From positions 62,001 to 126,000 of the forward strand of contig CAZQKW010000003.1 in assembly GCA_964594075.1 (NCBI GenBank): 64,000 nt of DNA, written 5' to 3'. A program made the translations under genes and the position numbers. Numbering within the stretch: position 1 is the first letter of the stretch; each line of letters opens with the position of its first letter. The notes below the pieces were generated by a model, which worked only from the letters and a program-made list of their open reading frames with translations, did not search any database and was not told the DNA's origin. Below, piece by piece: positions 25,265 through 34,232 of the stretch. Origin of the DNA: CAZQKW01 sp964594075. GTDB taxonomy: Bacteria > Desulfobacterota > WTBG01 > CAIYCZ01.

Positions 25265-26224
25265 ATGGTTAATTTTACAGAAATATCTGAGTTGCTGATC
25301 CAGAGAGGAAAAGTGCGCGGAAAACCGGTGGCAATCACTCTTTTTAAAGGCGCTGTCCCTCCCGCATATGAACCGATTCAGGATACCCCCTGTGCCATTA
25401 TTCGCTACGCTATGGATGAAGGGAAAAAAGTGTATTTTGACGCCGATCACCATGACTGCCTGGTTGGGGTGCATCATGCAGGCATAGTGCCGGGGAAGAA
25501 GGAGATCGTGGACGGCACCTATCTTTCAGCGACCAGCACTTTTTTTACACCGGAAGGTGCAGCCCGGCTTAAGACAGGTCAACCGATTCTCCCTCCGGGC
25601 ATGGTAAAGGCAGTTGGTGCCGCGCCTCTTGATGATATACCTGAGGGTGTTACGGTGGACTGGGTGGTAGTGGTGTGCAATCCCCATAATGCCAACCCAA
25701 TTGCGGGCTGCCGTGCCTGTCGGGAAGGAATATTGCCACACGGTGAATTTGCCACCTCGCTGTGCGGTGCCTTATTTGCAACTCCCTGGCATGTAAAAAA
25801 TATAGTTATCACCTTTGGCGATTTTGGCGGCAGAATGCACAACCGCATCAAGCAGGATCAGCTTTTTGTCATTATTCCGGTTGAGTTTCTGCATTATTTG
25901 CCGCTTATCCTTGGCGATATGAGAATGGATGTCAAATTGTCGCGGCAGATGACGCGGCCACCGCACTCCACGTTCTGGGAAAAGCAGGATAAAACGGCGA
26001 ATGAGCCGCCGCCTGAACCAGCGCCCCCTCCAGAGTTGTTTACTATGCAGTGGACGGATGAAGCAAAAAATCTTATGCAAAAGGTCCCGGAGGGTATTTT
26101 GGAGATGGCGGTGAAAAATGCAGAAGAATTTGCCCGAGAAAAGGGCTATAAGGAAGTTTCAAAAAGATCGCTTGAAGAATTGATGGCAAAACTGGGCATG
26201 AATTTAGATGATATGCTTGGTTGA
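25265..26224 (+). CDS. DUF169-family protein with C-terminal PCP_red domain
   Basis: A 319-residue protein. Residues 1-225 fit DUF169: 'GKPVAITLFKGAVPPAYEPI', 'CAIIRYAMDEGKKVYF', 'HDCLVG-HHAGI', with several cysteines ('CRACREG', 'DHHDCLVG') that could bind metal. After a Pro/Glu linker (about 250-262) residues 263-319 match PCP_red, the light-independent protochlorophyllide reductase C-terminal segment ('WTDEAKNLMQKVPEGILEMAVKNAEE' in part). GAGGAG lies before ATG. No function is established; DUF169 proteins occur in anaerobes with redox genes. It converges on the geranylgeranyl reductase gene across a shared terminator. Confidence 0.82.
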   Translation: MVNFTEISELLIQRGKVRGKPVAITLFKGAVPPAYEPIQDTPCAIIRYAMDEGKKVYFDADHHDCLVGVHHAGIVPGKKEIVDGTYLSATSTFFTPEGAARLKTGQPILPPGMVKAVGAAPLDDIPEGVTVDWVVVVCNPHNANPIAGCRACREGILPHGEFATSLCGALFATPWHVKNIVITFGDFGGRMHNRIKQDQLFVIIPVEFLHYLPLILGDMRMDVKLSRQMTRPPHSTFWEKQDKTANEPPPEPAPPPELFTMQWTDEAKNLMQKVPEGILEMAVKNAEEFAREKGYKEVSKRSLEELMAKLGMNLDDMLG

Positions 26225-26235
26225 TGAGTACAATT

Positions 26236-26271
26236 AAAAATCCCGCTGCATTATTACATAATACAGCGGGA
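26236..26271 (-). terminator. Rho-independent terminator for the minus-strand flavoprotein operon
   Basis: TCCCGCTG at 26241-26248 pairs with CAGCGGGA at 26264-26271; an inner TTAT/ATAA pair adds to the stem. On the minus strand the hairpin is followed by five T's (AAAAA at 26236-26240 on plus). It lies 38 bp past the end of the geranylgeranyl reductase gene; on the plus strand there is no T-run, so it mainly serves the minus operon. Confidence 0.8.
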
Positions 26272-26309
26272 AACTCGTGTGCATCTCGTCAAAAAATTCA
26301 ATACGCGGT

Positions 26310-27641
26310 CTATGCTTTTTGTGCCTGGCCTATAACGGTTGATATCATGCCCATGTCGCCGTCAATGATGGTTTGCATGCGTTTCTTCAATTCTTCTGGC
26401 ACCTCAGGCATAGCTATAAACTGTTCCATGACGACCTTAGTAAAATCATACGGGGTCGCCTCGGCTTCATCAACCACAATGGGATTTTTCTCTGAAAGAT
26501 CAAACAGGAAATCAAGCTCTTTGACGCTGAAAAAGCGCGGAAACAGTACCCGCTTCGTATAGTCTGCCATGCGCTTGGGATTTTTTATCCATTCAAAGTG
26601 ATTGCCCCACCATTCGGAATACCCTTGGAAGCCCTTTTTCCCTTTAAGTTCTTCCACCGTATAAACGGCGCCCATATATCCGGCCATAGTTGCGCATTGG
26701 TAGAGACACTCGGCAAATGCAGCCGAATCGCCCACAAACAGGACATTGCCCACATAGGGGGTAACGATGGGCGTCATCATATCAACCACCGCGCCGCTTT
26801 TATCAAGCACCTCGGCATGCTTGAACCAGCTTGCAAACGGGCCCTGTTTGGTGAAATATTCAATAAGTTCGGTTGCCGATGATGCCGGCAGAACCGACAT
26901 GGTTTCCAGCCGATACGCTTTTTCACCGCTCATGCTGGGCACCATGATGAGGGCTCCCTGCCTGCCGCCAAAATTTTTCCCGCCGAAAAAGAACATATCG
27001 CCCCGGGCATAGGGCGTCTCAACTCCGTTCATTTCCCATTCAATGGATGGCCCCTTGCCAAATGGAGTGCGGCTTCTGTTTAATCCCATATACCGGGCAA
27101 TGCGCGAACTCAGTCCGTCTGACGCAATCAGCTTTTTGCAGGTAAGGGTTCTCGTTTTGCCGTTGGTGCGGGCAATTATCTCAACTTCATTATCGGTCTG
27201 CTTGGCTCTGAGCACCAGCGTGGCCGGAAGAAATTGTGCGCCATTTTTTGTTGCCCAGGCATAGCGGTCGGCAAAACAGCGGGACGGGACGAACAGATTA
27301 TAGAAGGGTTTTTTACGGGTGCTGGCCTGCCAGTGCTTGCCTGTGTCGGAAAACATGTGCGAGTGATAAATGCCTTCCATCGTTCCTGAATACTCAACAG
27401 TGAAGCCGCTGTCCGTGTAATGCAGGCGGGTTTTGTTTCCCAACGGCTCCATTTTTATATATTCATTATTGAACGGCTGGTCCAGGAAGCAGTATCCCGA
27501 GGCAGTGCGGATATTTTCATTAAGGCGCGGTTTTTTGTCCACGCCGAGCACCTTAACGCCCCGTTTTGCCAGTTCACCGCACGCCATCAAGCCTGCCGGT
27601 CCACATCCAACCACGATGACTTCATAATCAGGCATAAACAA
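26310..27641 (-). CDS. Geranylgeranyl-reductase-family FAD oxidoreductase
   Basis: A 443-residue flavoprotein: Rossmann 'VVGCGPAGLMACGELAKRG', then 'DGLSSRIAR', and the FAD-pyrophosphate motif 'VGDSAAFAECLYQCATMAG'. The length and the start (ATG 27641 or 27635) fit the geranylgeranyl reductase / digeranylgeranylglycerophospholipid reductase family, which saturates isoprenoid chains. It is the last gene of a three-gene operon with two FAD-linked oxidases. Substrate unknown; an isoprenoid quinone or lipid is possible. Confidence 0.85.
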   Translation of the reverse strand: MFMPDYEVIVVGCGPAGLMACGELAKRGVKVLGVDKKPRLNENIRTASGYCFLDQPFNNEYIKMEPLGNKTRLHYTDSGFTVEYSGTMEGIYHSHMFSDTGKHWQASTRKKPFYNLFVPSRCFADRYAWATKNGAQFLPATLVLRAKQTDNEVEIIARTNGKTRTLTCKKLIASDGLSSRIARYMGLNRSRTPFGKGPSIEWEMNGVETPYARGDMFFFGGKNFGGRQGALIMVPSMSGEKAYRLETMSVLPASSATELIEYFTKQGPFASWFKHAEVLDKSGAVVDMMTPIVTPYVGNVLFVGDSAAFAECLYQCATMAGYMGAVYTVEELKGKKGFQGYSEWWGNHFEWIKNPKRMADYTKRVLFPRFFSVKELDFLFDLSEKNPIVVDEAEATPYDFTKVVMEQFIAMPEVPEELKKRMQTIIDGDMGMISTVIGQAQKA

Positions 27642-27803
27642 TTATCCTCCTTCTTAAATTCGTAACCCGTTACTCGCCGCTCGCGCGTCAGAATGCGACG
27701 ATTGGGGGTTTTTCACCGCACACATTCCTTTTTTTACCTTTTTCATTCCGCACGCCGAGTGACCTAATCCGCAATCTATTGAATCCATTCGCCTATTCTA
27801 TGT

Positions 27804-29282
27804 TCAGCACGAGAAGCACAATTTCCCCGGGTTCATAATATTATTCGGGTCAATCTCTCTCTTTATCTGTTTCAGCTTCGTGGCATATTCAGCAGACCGG
27901 GAATACACCATCTCTGCCCAGATACCATAGGGGCGGTCAAAATACGCGCCATTGTTCATTAACATCGCCGAGGCCTGAGACCAGAATTCCTTCACGGCAT
28001 TCCATTCGCGCTCATCAGTTGGGCTGCAGTGAAGATCAAATTCGCAGTGGATGCCTCTGCCGCGCTCAAGGGGCAGCAGGTAGATGCCGATGTCGGCGCG
28101 CGGATAGGCATACGCATCAGCGAGCTCTTTTATTTTCTGCTCCATACCCGTCAGCTTATTGAGGGGTGCTTTAAAGGTCAAGTCGTGTACCGAACCGCGG
28201 TAGTTGAATTTTTTCAAAATTTTCCACGGCCTGAGCAGCTCAGCACTCATCACATTTTCAGCGCCAGGAATACCGGGAAGTCCCTCAAGGATTTTTACGC
28301 CCATCAGTTCGCAGGTCTCATGCAGCGCCTCGGCTTCGTAGGCGATCTTTTCTTCCGGATGCCGGGGCAAACCGTTGATACAGAGCATAAGCGTCCAGGC
28401 GGGAACCACGCTGCGCAGTTCATTGAATTCTTGAGAAGCAGAAGGTGCCGTCGGAAAATCCGCAGGAATCGCCCAGCTATCGGTAAGCAGAGCGGCAAGA
28501 TTGAAGCGGTTTAACAGAAAACACTCCATGCCGATTTCGCGCCGCTGAATGCGTTTCAACGGCTCAATGGCTTGCGCGAGATCATCAAAGGGTAGAAAAA
28601 AGACTTTGCGCAGTTTAGGAATCGGGTCAATGTGGATACTCATTTTTGTCATGATGCCGAGCGTCCCCTGGGCGCCGGACCAGAGCCTGTTAATCATGGT
28701 TCTGATAGGGCCGTTCGGGCCTCCCGGTTTGCCGCCCGTTGCCCAGTTGCCGGTGCGGAACAGCTCGCCGGTAGGCAGAATGATCTCGGTGTCCATAATC
28801 AATGCATTGCCATATTCAAAACTGGGCGCAGCAAGCACCGGATCGCGTTCCAGATAGCTGGTCAGCACGGACCGATCCGGCGGCACACCAAACGGCACAT
28901 TAATGCGAAATCCCCGTTCTGCCATGGCATCCTGCATCTGCCGGTAGGTGACCCCGGGCTCCACAATGGCAAACCAATTCTCTTCATCCACCAGCACAAT
29001 CTTGTTCATGTGCGACATATTGAGAATAATGCCGCCGTGGTCGGGGATGGTGGCGCCGCGCAGATTCTTTCCGGAACTGTAAGGAATTATGGGGGTTGCC
29101 GAGCTGTTTGCCAGCTTAACAACCTCCTGAACCTGCTCCACGGTTTCAGCAAAAACCACCATGGTCGGTTTTCGATGCGGGGCAAAGCTTTGGTCTTTAG
29201 AGTATGCGTCCAGCGTCTTTTCATCATCCAGCACATTATTTTTACCAACGATCTTTTCTAAATCGCCTTTTTGGATTGCCAT
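27804..29282 (-). CDS. FAD-linked (PCMH/VAO-type) oxidoreductase
   Basis: A 492-residue enzyme with an N-terminal PCMH FAD-binding domain ('IPYSSGKNLRGATIPDHGGIILNM' in part, 'WFAIVEPGVTYRQM', 'GAQGTLGIMTKMSI') and a C-terminal FAD_linked_ox-C part ending 'IDPNNIMNPGKLCFSC'. Similar proteins include 4-cresol dehydrogenase-like and glycolate-oxidase-like (GlcD) flavoproteins. It follows the 573-residue paralogue by 75 bp, the interval holding a hairpin, and precedes the geranylgeranyl reductase gene by 160 bp. Confidence 0.87.
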   Translation of the reverse strand: MAIQKGDLEKIVGKNNVLDDEKTLDAYSKDQSFAPHRKPTMVVFAETVEQVQEVVKLANSSATPIIPYSSGKNLRGATIPDHGGIILNMSHMNKIVLVDEENWFAIVEPGVTYRQMQDAMAERGFRINVPFGVPPDRSVLTSYLERDPVLAAPSFEYGNALIMDTEIILPTGELFRTGNWATGGKPGGPNGPIRTMINRLWSGAQGTLGIMTKMSIHIDPIPKLRKVFFLPFDDLAQAIEPLKRIQRREIGMECFLLNRFNLAALLTDSWAIPADFPTAPSASQEFNELRSVVPAWTLMLCINGLPRHPEEKIAYEAEALHETCELMGVKILEGLPGIPGAENVMSAELLRPWKILKKFNYRGSVHDLTFKAPLNKLTGMEQKIKELADAYAYPRADIGIYLLPLERGRGIHCEFDLHCSPTDEREWNAVKEFWSQASAMLMNNGAYFDRPYGIWAEMVYSRSAEYATKLKQIKREIDPNNIMNPGKLCFSC

Positions 29283-29301
29283 GCTAAACTCCTTAAAGAG
29301 A

Positions 29302-29356
29302 TAAAATCTAAATCCTACATTTGTTTAGTGTTTAGAGTTTCGGATTTAGGATTTTA
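29302..29356. repeat. Intercistronic inverted repeat
   Basis: TAAAATCTAAATCC near 29303 pairs with GGATTTAGGATTTTA near 29342-29356 with a single bulged base, giving a stem of about 14 pairs between the two FAD oxidase genes. It has no T-run; it could stabilise or process the operon transcript. Confidence 0.6.
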
Positions 29357-29357
29357 G

Positions 29358-31079
29358 TTATTTTTCCTTCTCCACTGCCGGCATCCCGTGCAGCGCCCGC
29401 ATCTTGTTCAGACCGGCCAGTATCTGATCAGGGAATGCGTCGTATTCAGCCTTGGTAAAAACCTGTCGTCCGGGTATATAAATATTGTTTGGGTCAAACA
29501 CCGGCCGCAATTTGCGGAAAAAGTGATGCGCATTGGGCCCCACTTCAGGGAAAAACGAGGTGAGCGGTTCAATGGAAACCCCCAGGCCATTTGCACCGGC
29601 GCCGAATTTGTCAGCGATTACATTCACCACGCCGCAGAGCACCAGTGCCTGGCCGCGCTGCAGCAGTTCGGGATTGGTGGCATCGGGATAGACATCCGCC
29701 TCGGTGAGCCAGAACCGGCCGCCCTTGTTCTGGGAATAGAGAAATGGTGTATCGTCAATGCCGCCGCGGTCTGTCACATAGGTCTCGCCAAAGGTATCAA
29801 GCGCTTTTTTCCAAGTTTTGCGCGCCTCGCGCGCCGCCGTGTCAACCGGCCCGCCGAGAATATTTGAGCCGGCGTAGAAGTGCCGGTTCATACGATAGCC
29901 GGTGACGTGGCGGATGCAGTCAACATTCCAGGGGGCAAGCGCATAGAGCACCTCCGGTTTATACTCATCAGAAAGAAAGGTGCCGCCCACCTCTGCGATT
30001 ATTTCCCGCATGACTTTTTCTTCATAGGCAATCTGTTTTTCTGACACGATGCCGGCAATAATGACATAGCAATTATAGGGCGGGAAAAACTTTTCTGCCA
30101 CTCGCTGCAGGGTCATTTCCTGAGTCTGCGAGCAGTAATATGCATTATAAATGCCGGTGGCATTAAGGCCAATGCCAATGCCTGAATGCGCAATTTCGCG
30201 CAGTGCTTTGATTTCCGTGTCAAGGTCTTTGAACTCTGCCCAAAGCAGCTTATGGCGCCGGGGATAGGGTGCAGTGTCATATTGCGGCTCCATGTAGGTT
30301 TGAATGCAGGGCCGTCCTGCCGGCGGTTCGGGAAGTTCTTCGCCGCCGCACCACGGATGCAGTTTCACATTGATCTCAACGACCACACCCGTGGTTCCGG
30401 CGCTGCCCCGAACCAGCGACAACAGATCCGGGCCAGGACCATATTCCCAGAAGGTGTCAACGCCGGAGACGGTGTTGGAGCCGGTAATAAGGATATCGCC
30501 GGTGGGTAGCACCACTTTTATGCTTATGATATTGCGCGACAGGCAGCCGTATTTGTGGTCGGTCTGCCAGATGCCGGCAAAGGCGGTCTGTGATGATAGC
30601 TTACACAAGGTGGTGGCAAGCGGGCTCCCGCCGTTCCACAGGCCGCGCTTCATGGCTTCTGCCTGAAGCTGGGCGTAATCAGCAAACGCTTCGATGCGCG
30701 CAGTCATGTTTTCTTCGTCAATCTCAAGCACCCGGTTCATCCTGCTCACGTGAATGCACAGGGTGGGGTCAGGTGTTGTCGGCCCATTAAAGGAAATCAT
30801 GCCGTTGGTAAATGGGATGGCAGGAACCTTGTAGCGGTTGCAGACGCGCAGGATTGCCTGCACTTCTTCGGTGCAACCGGGCAATATAATGCAGGCGGGT
30901 ATGTTGCTCGGGTCTTTTGCGTGCTTTTTCAGCACACCCGGGATGTCAACGGAAAATCTGCTGTAACATTCAATTACGGAGCGGTCTTCGGAAATCCACT
31001 CCGGGCCGACAATATCTTCCAGCGCCTTATACGCCTCACGGGAAATTTTTCCGGGCACGCATTTCTTCTTCTCAGCCAT
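29358..31079 (-). CDS. FAD-linked (PCMH/VAO-type) oxidoreductase, long form
   Basis: A 573-residue flavoprotein: the PCMH segment holds 'VPAIPFTNGMISFNGPTTPD', 'MTARIEAFADYAQLQ' and 'GSAGTTGVVVEINVKLHP'; the C-terminal cap ends 'FDPNNIYIPGRQVFTKAEYDAFP'. It is longer than and only distantly related to the adjacent 492-residue enzyme. As the first gene of the operon it probably has its promoter in the 335 bp upstream. The two oxidases may form a heterodimer or act in sequence; the substrate is unknown. Confidence 0.85.
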   Translation of the reverse strand: MAEKKKCVPGKISREAYKALEDIVGPEWISEDRSVIECYSRFSVDIPGVLKKHAKDPSNIPACIILPGCTEEVQAILRVCNRYKVPAIPFTNGMISFNGPTTPDPTLCIHVSRMNRVLEIDEENMTARIEAFADYAQLQAEAMKRGLWNGGSPLATTLCKLSSQTAFAGIWQTDHKYGCLSRNIISIKVVLPTGDILITGSNTVSGVDTFWEYGPGPDLLSLVRGSAGTTGVVVEINVKLHPWCGGEELPEPPAGRPCIQTYMEPQYDTAPYPRRHKLLWAEFKDLDTEIKALREIAHSGIGIGLNATGIYNAYYCSQTQEMTLQRVAEKFFPPYNCYVIIAGIVSEKQIAYEEKVMREIIAEVGGTFLSDEYKPEVLYALAPWNVDCIRHVTGYRMNRHFYAGSNILGGPVDTAAREARKTWKKALDTFGETYVTDRGGIDDTPFLYSQNKGGRFWLTEADVYPDATNPELLQRGQALVLCGVVNVIADKFGAGANGLGVSIEPLTSFFPEVGPNAHHFFRKLRPVFDPNNIYIPGRQVFTKAEYDAFPDQILAGLNKMRALHGMPAVEKEK

Positions 31080-31414
31080 TTTATCTCCTTTCCAATTGTC
31101 ACATACTCACAGATGGTGAGCCCTGCACCCTGGGTAGAAATTGTCGTTGGATCAATGTGACTGGTTTTAAATAAAAGGATCTATTGAAATTTAGCAAGGG
31201 TTACGGCGGGAAATTAGATTTCCTGTTAACCTTTTTTACCTGGTAACCTCAAACTGGGCAGCCAACCGACCATTACAACAAAAACAAGTCAAACAGATAA
31301 AAATTAATTACTGCACCTTGCTTCATATGTCAAGGAATTTTAGTCATTTTTTAAAAGGTTGAATAGGTAAAACGCAAAAGGCGCAAAGGGGGCACAATGT
31401 GTTTCCTTGACGGT
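31080..31414. other. Intergenic, upstream of the flavoprotein operon
   Basis: About 335 bp with no supported gene. It should hold the promoter of the minus-strand flavoprotein operon and the 3' end of the small secreted-like gene at 31415. I see no terminator-like hairpin. Confidence 0.4.
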
Positions 31415-31885
31415 TCAGGAGTCCCGGTTGACAGCCCCTGAAACCCGGAAAATATCGGAAAGCTTTGATAGAGTTTTTTTCAATGCTGGCGAAGAATTTT
31501 CTTCTATTGCCTGAAGCAGATCCCTCACAGCCGTGCGCTGTTCTGTGGTAACAATACTATCCCTGCCGCGCACGCTATTTTTTATTACCGCTGGCAGCAG
31601 TTCCACTATCAGCTTTTTAGCTTGTGCAGCAAGCTGCGGGTTTCGTTCAAACAGCAGCCCTACTTCTGCTTCATGCTGATAATAGAGCCTGATAAGCATT
31701 TGCCCGGCAGAGGATTTTGCCAGCCGTTTGTCCCGAAACTGCCGCAGCATCTGCACTTCACTGCCCTGACTGTCCTCAAACAACTTCTCTATGGCACACA
31801 GGTTCTTTATGGAGGTTGTGGTGGTGCTGGACTGGGGCATCACGGTGGTGGTGTCTATGGCGGTGGTTGAAGTAACCACCGGCAC
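31415..31885 (-). CDS. Thr-rich leader plus CFI-box-like C-terminal domain, possibly truncated
   Basis: A 156-residue frame from a GTG at 31885. Residues 1-26 are Ser/Thr-rich, like the linkers in the secreted proteins of this window. Residues 29-100 ('CAIEKLFEDSQGS...LRQFRDKRLAKSSAGQMLIRLYY') match the CFI-box C-terminal module in which a Cys, then 'LRxFRDxxL' and 'YY' recur at the ends of exported proteins. No signal peptide is present in frame; an ATG 59 bp upstream is followed by a TAG after four codons, so the 5' end of a longer exported protein may be lost. Confidence 0.55.
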   Translation of the reverse strand: MPVVTSTTAIDTTTVMPQSSTTTTSIKNLCAIEKLFEDSQGSEVQMLRQFRDKRLAKSSAGQMLIRLYYQHEAEVGLLFERNPQLAAQAKKLIVELLPAVIKNSVRGRDSIVTTEQRTAVRDLLQAIEENSSPALKKTLSKLSDIFRVSGAVNRDS

Positions 31886-32201
31886 CGATTTTAATGAAAA
31901 AACTTTTTTTATGTGTAATGTGGTAAGAACACGCTATTTTTTTCTCATAACTGCCTGAGCATAGTATTTTTTTACCCTCTTTTTCCTCTTCACCGGATAT
32001 AGTCGCATAATCTGAAAAATTATTTCCAAAAGTGCAAATTTTTTTCGGTTCTTGGTTGCAGAAAGAGTTAAAAAAAGGTATCTAAAAACAGTGTGTTTGC
32101 TGCGTGGGTGCCTCCTTTGGTATTTTTATTAAACGTCTGGCACATTCCGCGGCAAGCATGAGGAATCGGTACCGGGTAACATATTGCAAGAAAGGATGGC
32201 T
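31886..32201. other. Intergenic, upstream of cytochrome gene
   Basis: About 315 bp with T-rich tracts near 31900-32060. It should contain the promoter of the cytochrome gene; no clear motif was seen. AAGG at 32193-32195 is the ribosome site favouring ATG 32202. Confidence 0.4.
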
Positions 32202-33581
32202 ATGAAAAAACAGAGCGCATTTATTCTTATTGGCCTTATCGCACTGCACTCACTGGGTTATGCAGAAACAAAACAAACGGAGGAATTTCCTTTCTTTCCC
32301 TCGCTTATTGGAACAGCAACCGGTAAACCTATTCAGCCGTCTGACTATACGGACCCTGCCGTATGCGGCGGCTGTCATACCGAAATTTTTAAACAATGGA
32401 ACGGATCCATGCACTCGCAGGCGTTTACTGATCCGGTCTTTCAGGCGCTGTGGAAATTGGGGGCGAAAGAGACCAAGGGGTTTACTGATAAATTGTGCGG
32501 TGGCTGTCATGCTGCGGCAGGCGTGGTTGCCAATGATCTGGTGTTTAAGGACGACAAATTTTTCACCAGCGAAATCGCCCAGAAAGGGGTGCACTGCGAT
32601 CTGTGCCATACGGTTAAAGAGACGCGCTTCAGGGACACGCCGACCCATGAGCCGCAGAACGCCTCCATTATTGTGGATCCCGGCCCGGTCAAGCGCGGCC
32701 CATACAAAGATTCTGTCTCGCCGTTTCATGAAACCGCGTATTCTGAGCTGCATACCAGGGCATTATTCTGTGCCAACTGCCATAATGTATTCCATCCGGT
32801 GAACAATTTTCACATAGAGCGCACCTATGATGAGTGGAAATACTCGGTATATGCCCAGAATGACATTCAGTGCCAGGACTGCCATATGATGCCGGTGGAA
32901 AAGGCCATTGAAGCAGCGCGCACGTTAAAAAAACAGAAAAATCCCGGGCAGCCTGCCATTGGCGGCCCCCAGCGCGAGCAGATGTACACCCATGAATTTG
33001 TCGGGGCAAATTTTACCATTCCCGGTCTGCTAAAGTTTGACCTGCATAAAGGTATTGCAGAGAAACGTCTTAAAAGCGCCGCTGAGATTTCTATTGCTGC
33101 ACCTGCGGCAGCCAGGCAGGGTGAGATGGTGAGCGTTGCGGTAACGGTGAAAAATGTTGGCGCAGGGCATAATCTGCCCACCAGCCTTACTGAAGTTCGT
33201 CAAATGTGGCTTGATGTGCGGGCGGTTGACGAGAAGGGCAGGGAAATTTTTAGAGCAGGCGCGCTGGATAAGGATGGGGAGATTGATCCACAAACCAAGA
33301 TTTTCAATGCTCAAGCAGTGGATAAAGAAGGTAAGCATACCGTGAAGCCGTGGGAGATCACCCGCTTTGAATATAACAATACGATTCCGCCCAAGGGCTC
33401 GGCAATTGAACGGTATGCCTTTCTGATTCCGCAGGGCTCGCAGGGCAGCATCAGCATAACCGCGATACTGCGCTATCGTTCCTATCCGCAGTCGGTGGCA
33501 AACTTGCTGCTCGGAAAAGACGCGCCGGTGCTGCCCATCGTGGACATGGCTGAAGCGCGGCAAACCGTTGTCGTCAACTGA
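32202..33581 (+). CDS. Pentaheme cytochrome c, cytochrome c554-type, exported
   Basis: A 459-residue protein from ATG 32202 (AAGG just upstream; ATG 32196 and TTG 32184 are possible). Signal peptide residues 1-21. Five CXXCH motifs at Cys 55, 99, 132, 190 and 224 (CGGCH, CGGCH, CDLCH, CANCH, CQDCH), the first followed by 'QWNGSMHSQAF' as in cytochrome c554 proteins. The C-terminal half (from 280) is an immunoglobulin-like beta domain with 'NVGAGHNLPT', where the His could be a distal heme ligand. Periplasmic electron transfer is expected; partner and substrate are unknown. Confidence 0.9.
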   Translation: MKKQSAFILIGLIALHSLGYAETKQTEEFPFFPSLIGTATGKPIQPSDYTDPAVCGGCHTEIFKQWNGSMHSQAFTDPVFQALWKLGAKETKGFTDKLCGGCHAAAGVVANDLVFKDDKFFTSEIAQKGVHCDLCHTVKETRFRDTPTHEPQNASIIVDPGPVKRGPYKDSVSPFHETAYSELHTRALFCANCHNVFHPVNNFHIERTYDEWKYSVYAQNDIQCQDCHMMPVEKAIEAARTLKKQKNPGQPAIGGPQREQMYTHEFVGANFTIPGLLKFDLHKGIAEKRLKSAAEISIAAPAAARQGEMVSVAVTVKNVGAGHNLPTSLTEVRQMWLDVRAVDEKGREIFRAGALDKDGEIDPQTKIFNAQAVDKEGKHTVKPWEITRFEYNNTIPPKGSAIERYAFLIPQGSQGSISITAILRYRSYPQSVANLLLGKDAPVLPIVDMAEARQTVVVN

Positions 33582-33604
33582 TCAGGGGAAGTCTGCAGCG
33601 CCGC

Positions 33605-34198
33605 TCAGTTGGTGAAAAGAGCCTTAATTGTCCGGAAAATCAGTTTGAGATCCAGCGCCAGGGAACGATTGGCAATGTATTCCTGGTAGAGTTTAATTTT
33701 CAGGGGGAGAATTTTTTCAAGGTAGTCTTTTTCAGGATCTGTTGCGCTTTTGAGCAGCTTGTTTTCATCCTTGAATTGTATTGCTGCCATGTCAGTAATG
33801 CCGGGACGAACCGAGAGCACTATCTTCTTTATCTCTTCGGGATAGTGCGCCAGGTAGCGCGGAACTTCAGGCCGCGGCCCCACCAGGCTCATATTTCCGG
33901 CAAGCACATCGAGAAGTTGCGGCAGCTCGTCAAGCTTAAACCGCCGCAAAAAACGCCCGCATCGTGTAATCCGCGGATCATTATTGATGGTAAGGGACAT
34001 ACCGGATGCGTCGGCATACATGGTGCGGAATTTATGCATCCTGAACAGTCTGCCTAAATAGCCCACCCGCTCCTGGCGAAAAAACACCGGTCCCGGTGAA
34101 TCACATTTAATCCAGATTGCTATGGCAAGAAACAGCGGGCAGAGTATGATCAGGCCGCACAGTGAACAAACGATGTCAAAAATACGTTTAATAATCAC
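33605..34198 (-). CDS. Second PglC/WcaJ-type initiating sugar transferase
   Basis: A 197-residue monotopic phosphoglycosyltransferase: N-terminal hydrophobic segment, 'SPGPVFFRQERVGYLGR', 'KFRTMYADASG', catalytic 'KLDELPQLLDV', 'SLVGPRPEVP'. It would start glycan synthesis on undecaprenyl phosphate. It converges with the cytochrome gene (23 bp) and follows the nucleotidyltransferase-like gene on the same strand. It is GC-rich like the metabolic segment, unlike the sugar transferase at 5743-6378. Confidence 0.9.
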   Translation of the reverse strand: MIIKRIFDIVCSLCGLIILCPLFLAIAIWIKCDSPGPVFFRQERVGYLGRLFRMHKFRTMYADASGMSLTINNDPRITRCGRFLRRFKLDELPQLLDVLAGNMSLVGPRPEVPRYLAHYPEEIKKIVLSVRPGITDMAAIQFKDENKLLKSATDPEKDYLEKILPLKIKLYQEYIANRSLALDLKLIFRTIKALFTN

Positions 34199-34232
34199 GG
34201 TTAATGTAAGGGGACATTATATTTTTTAGATT

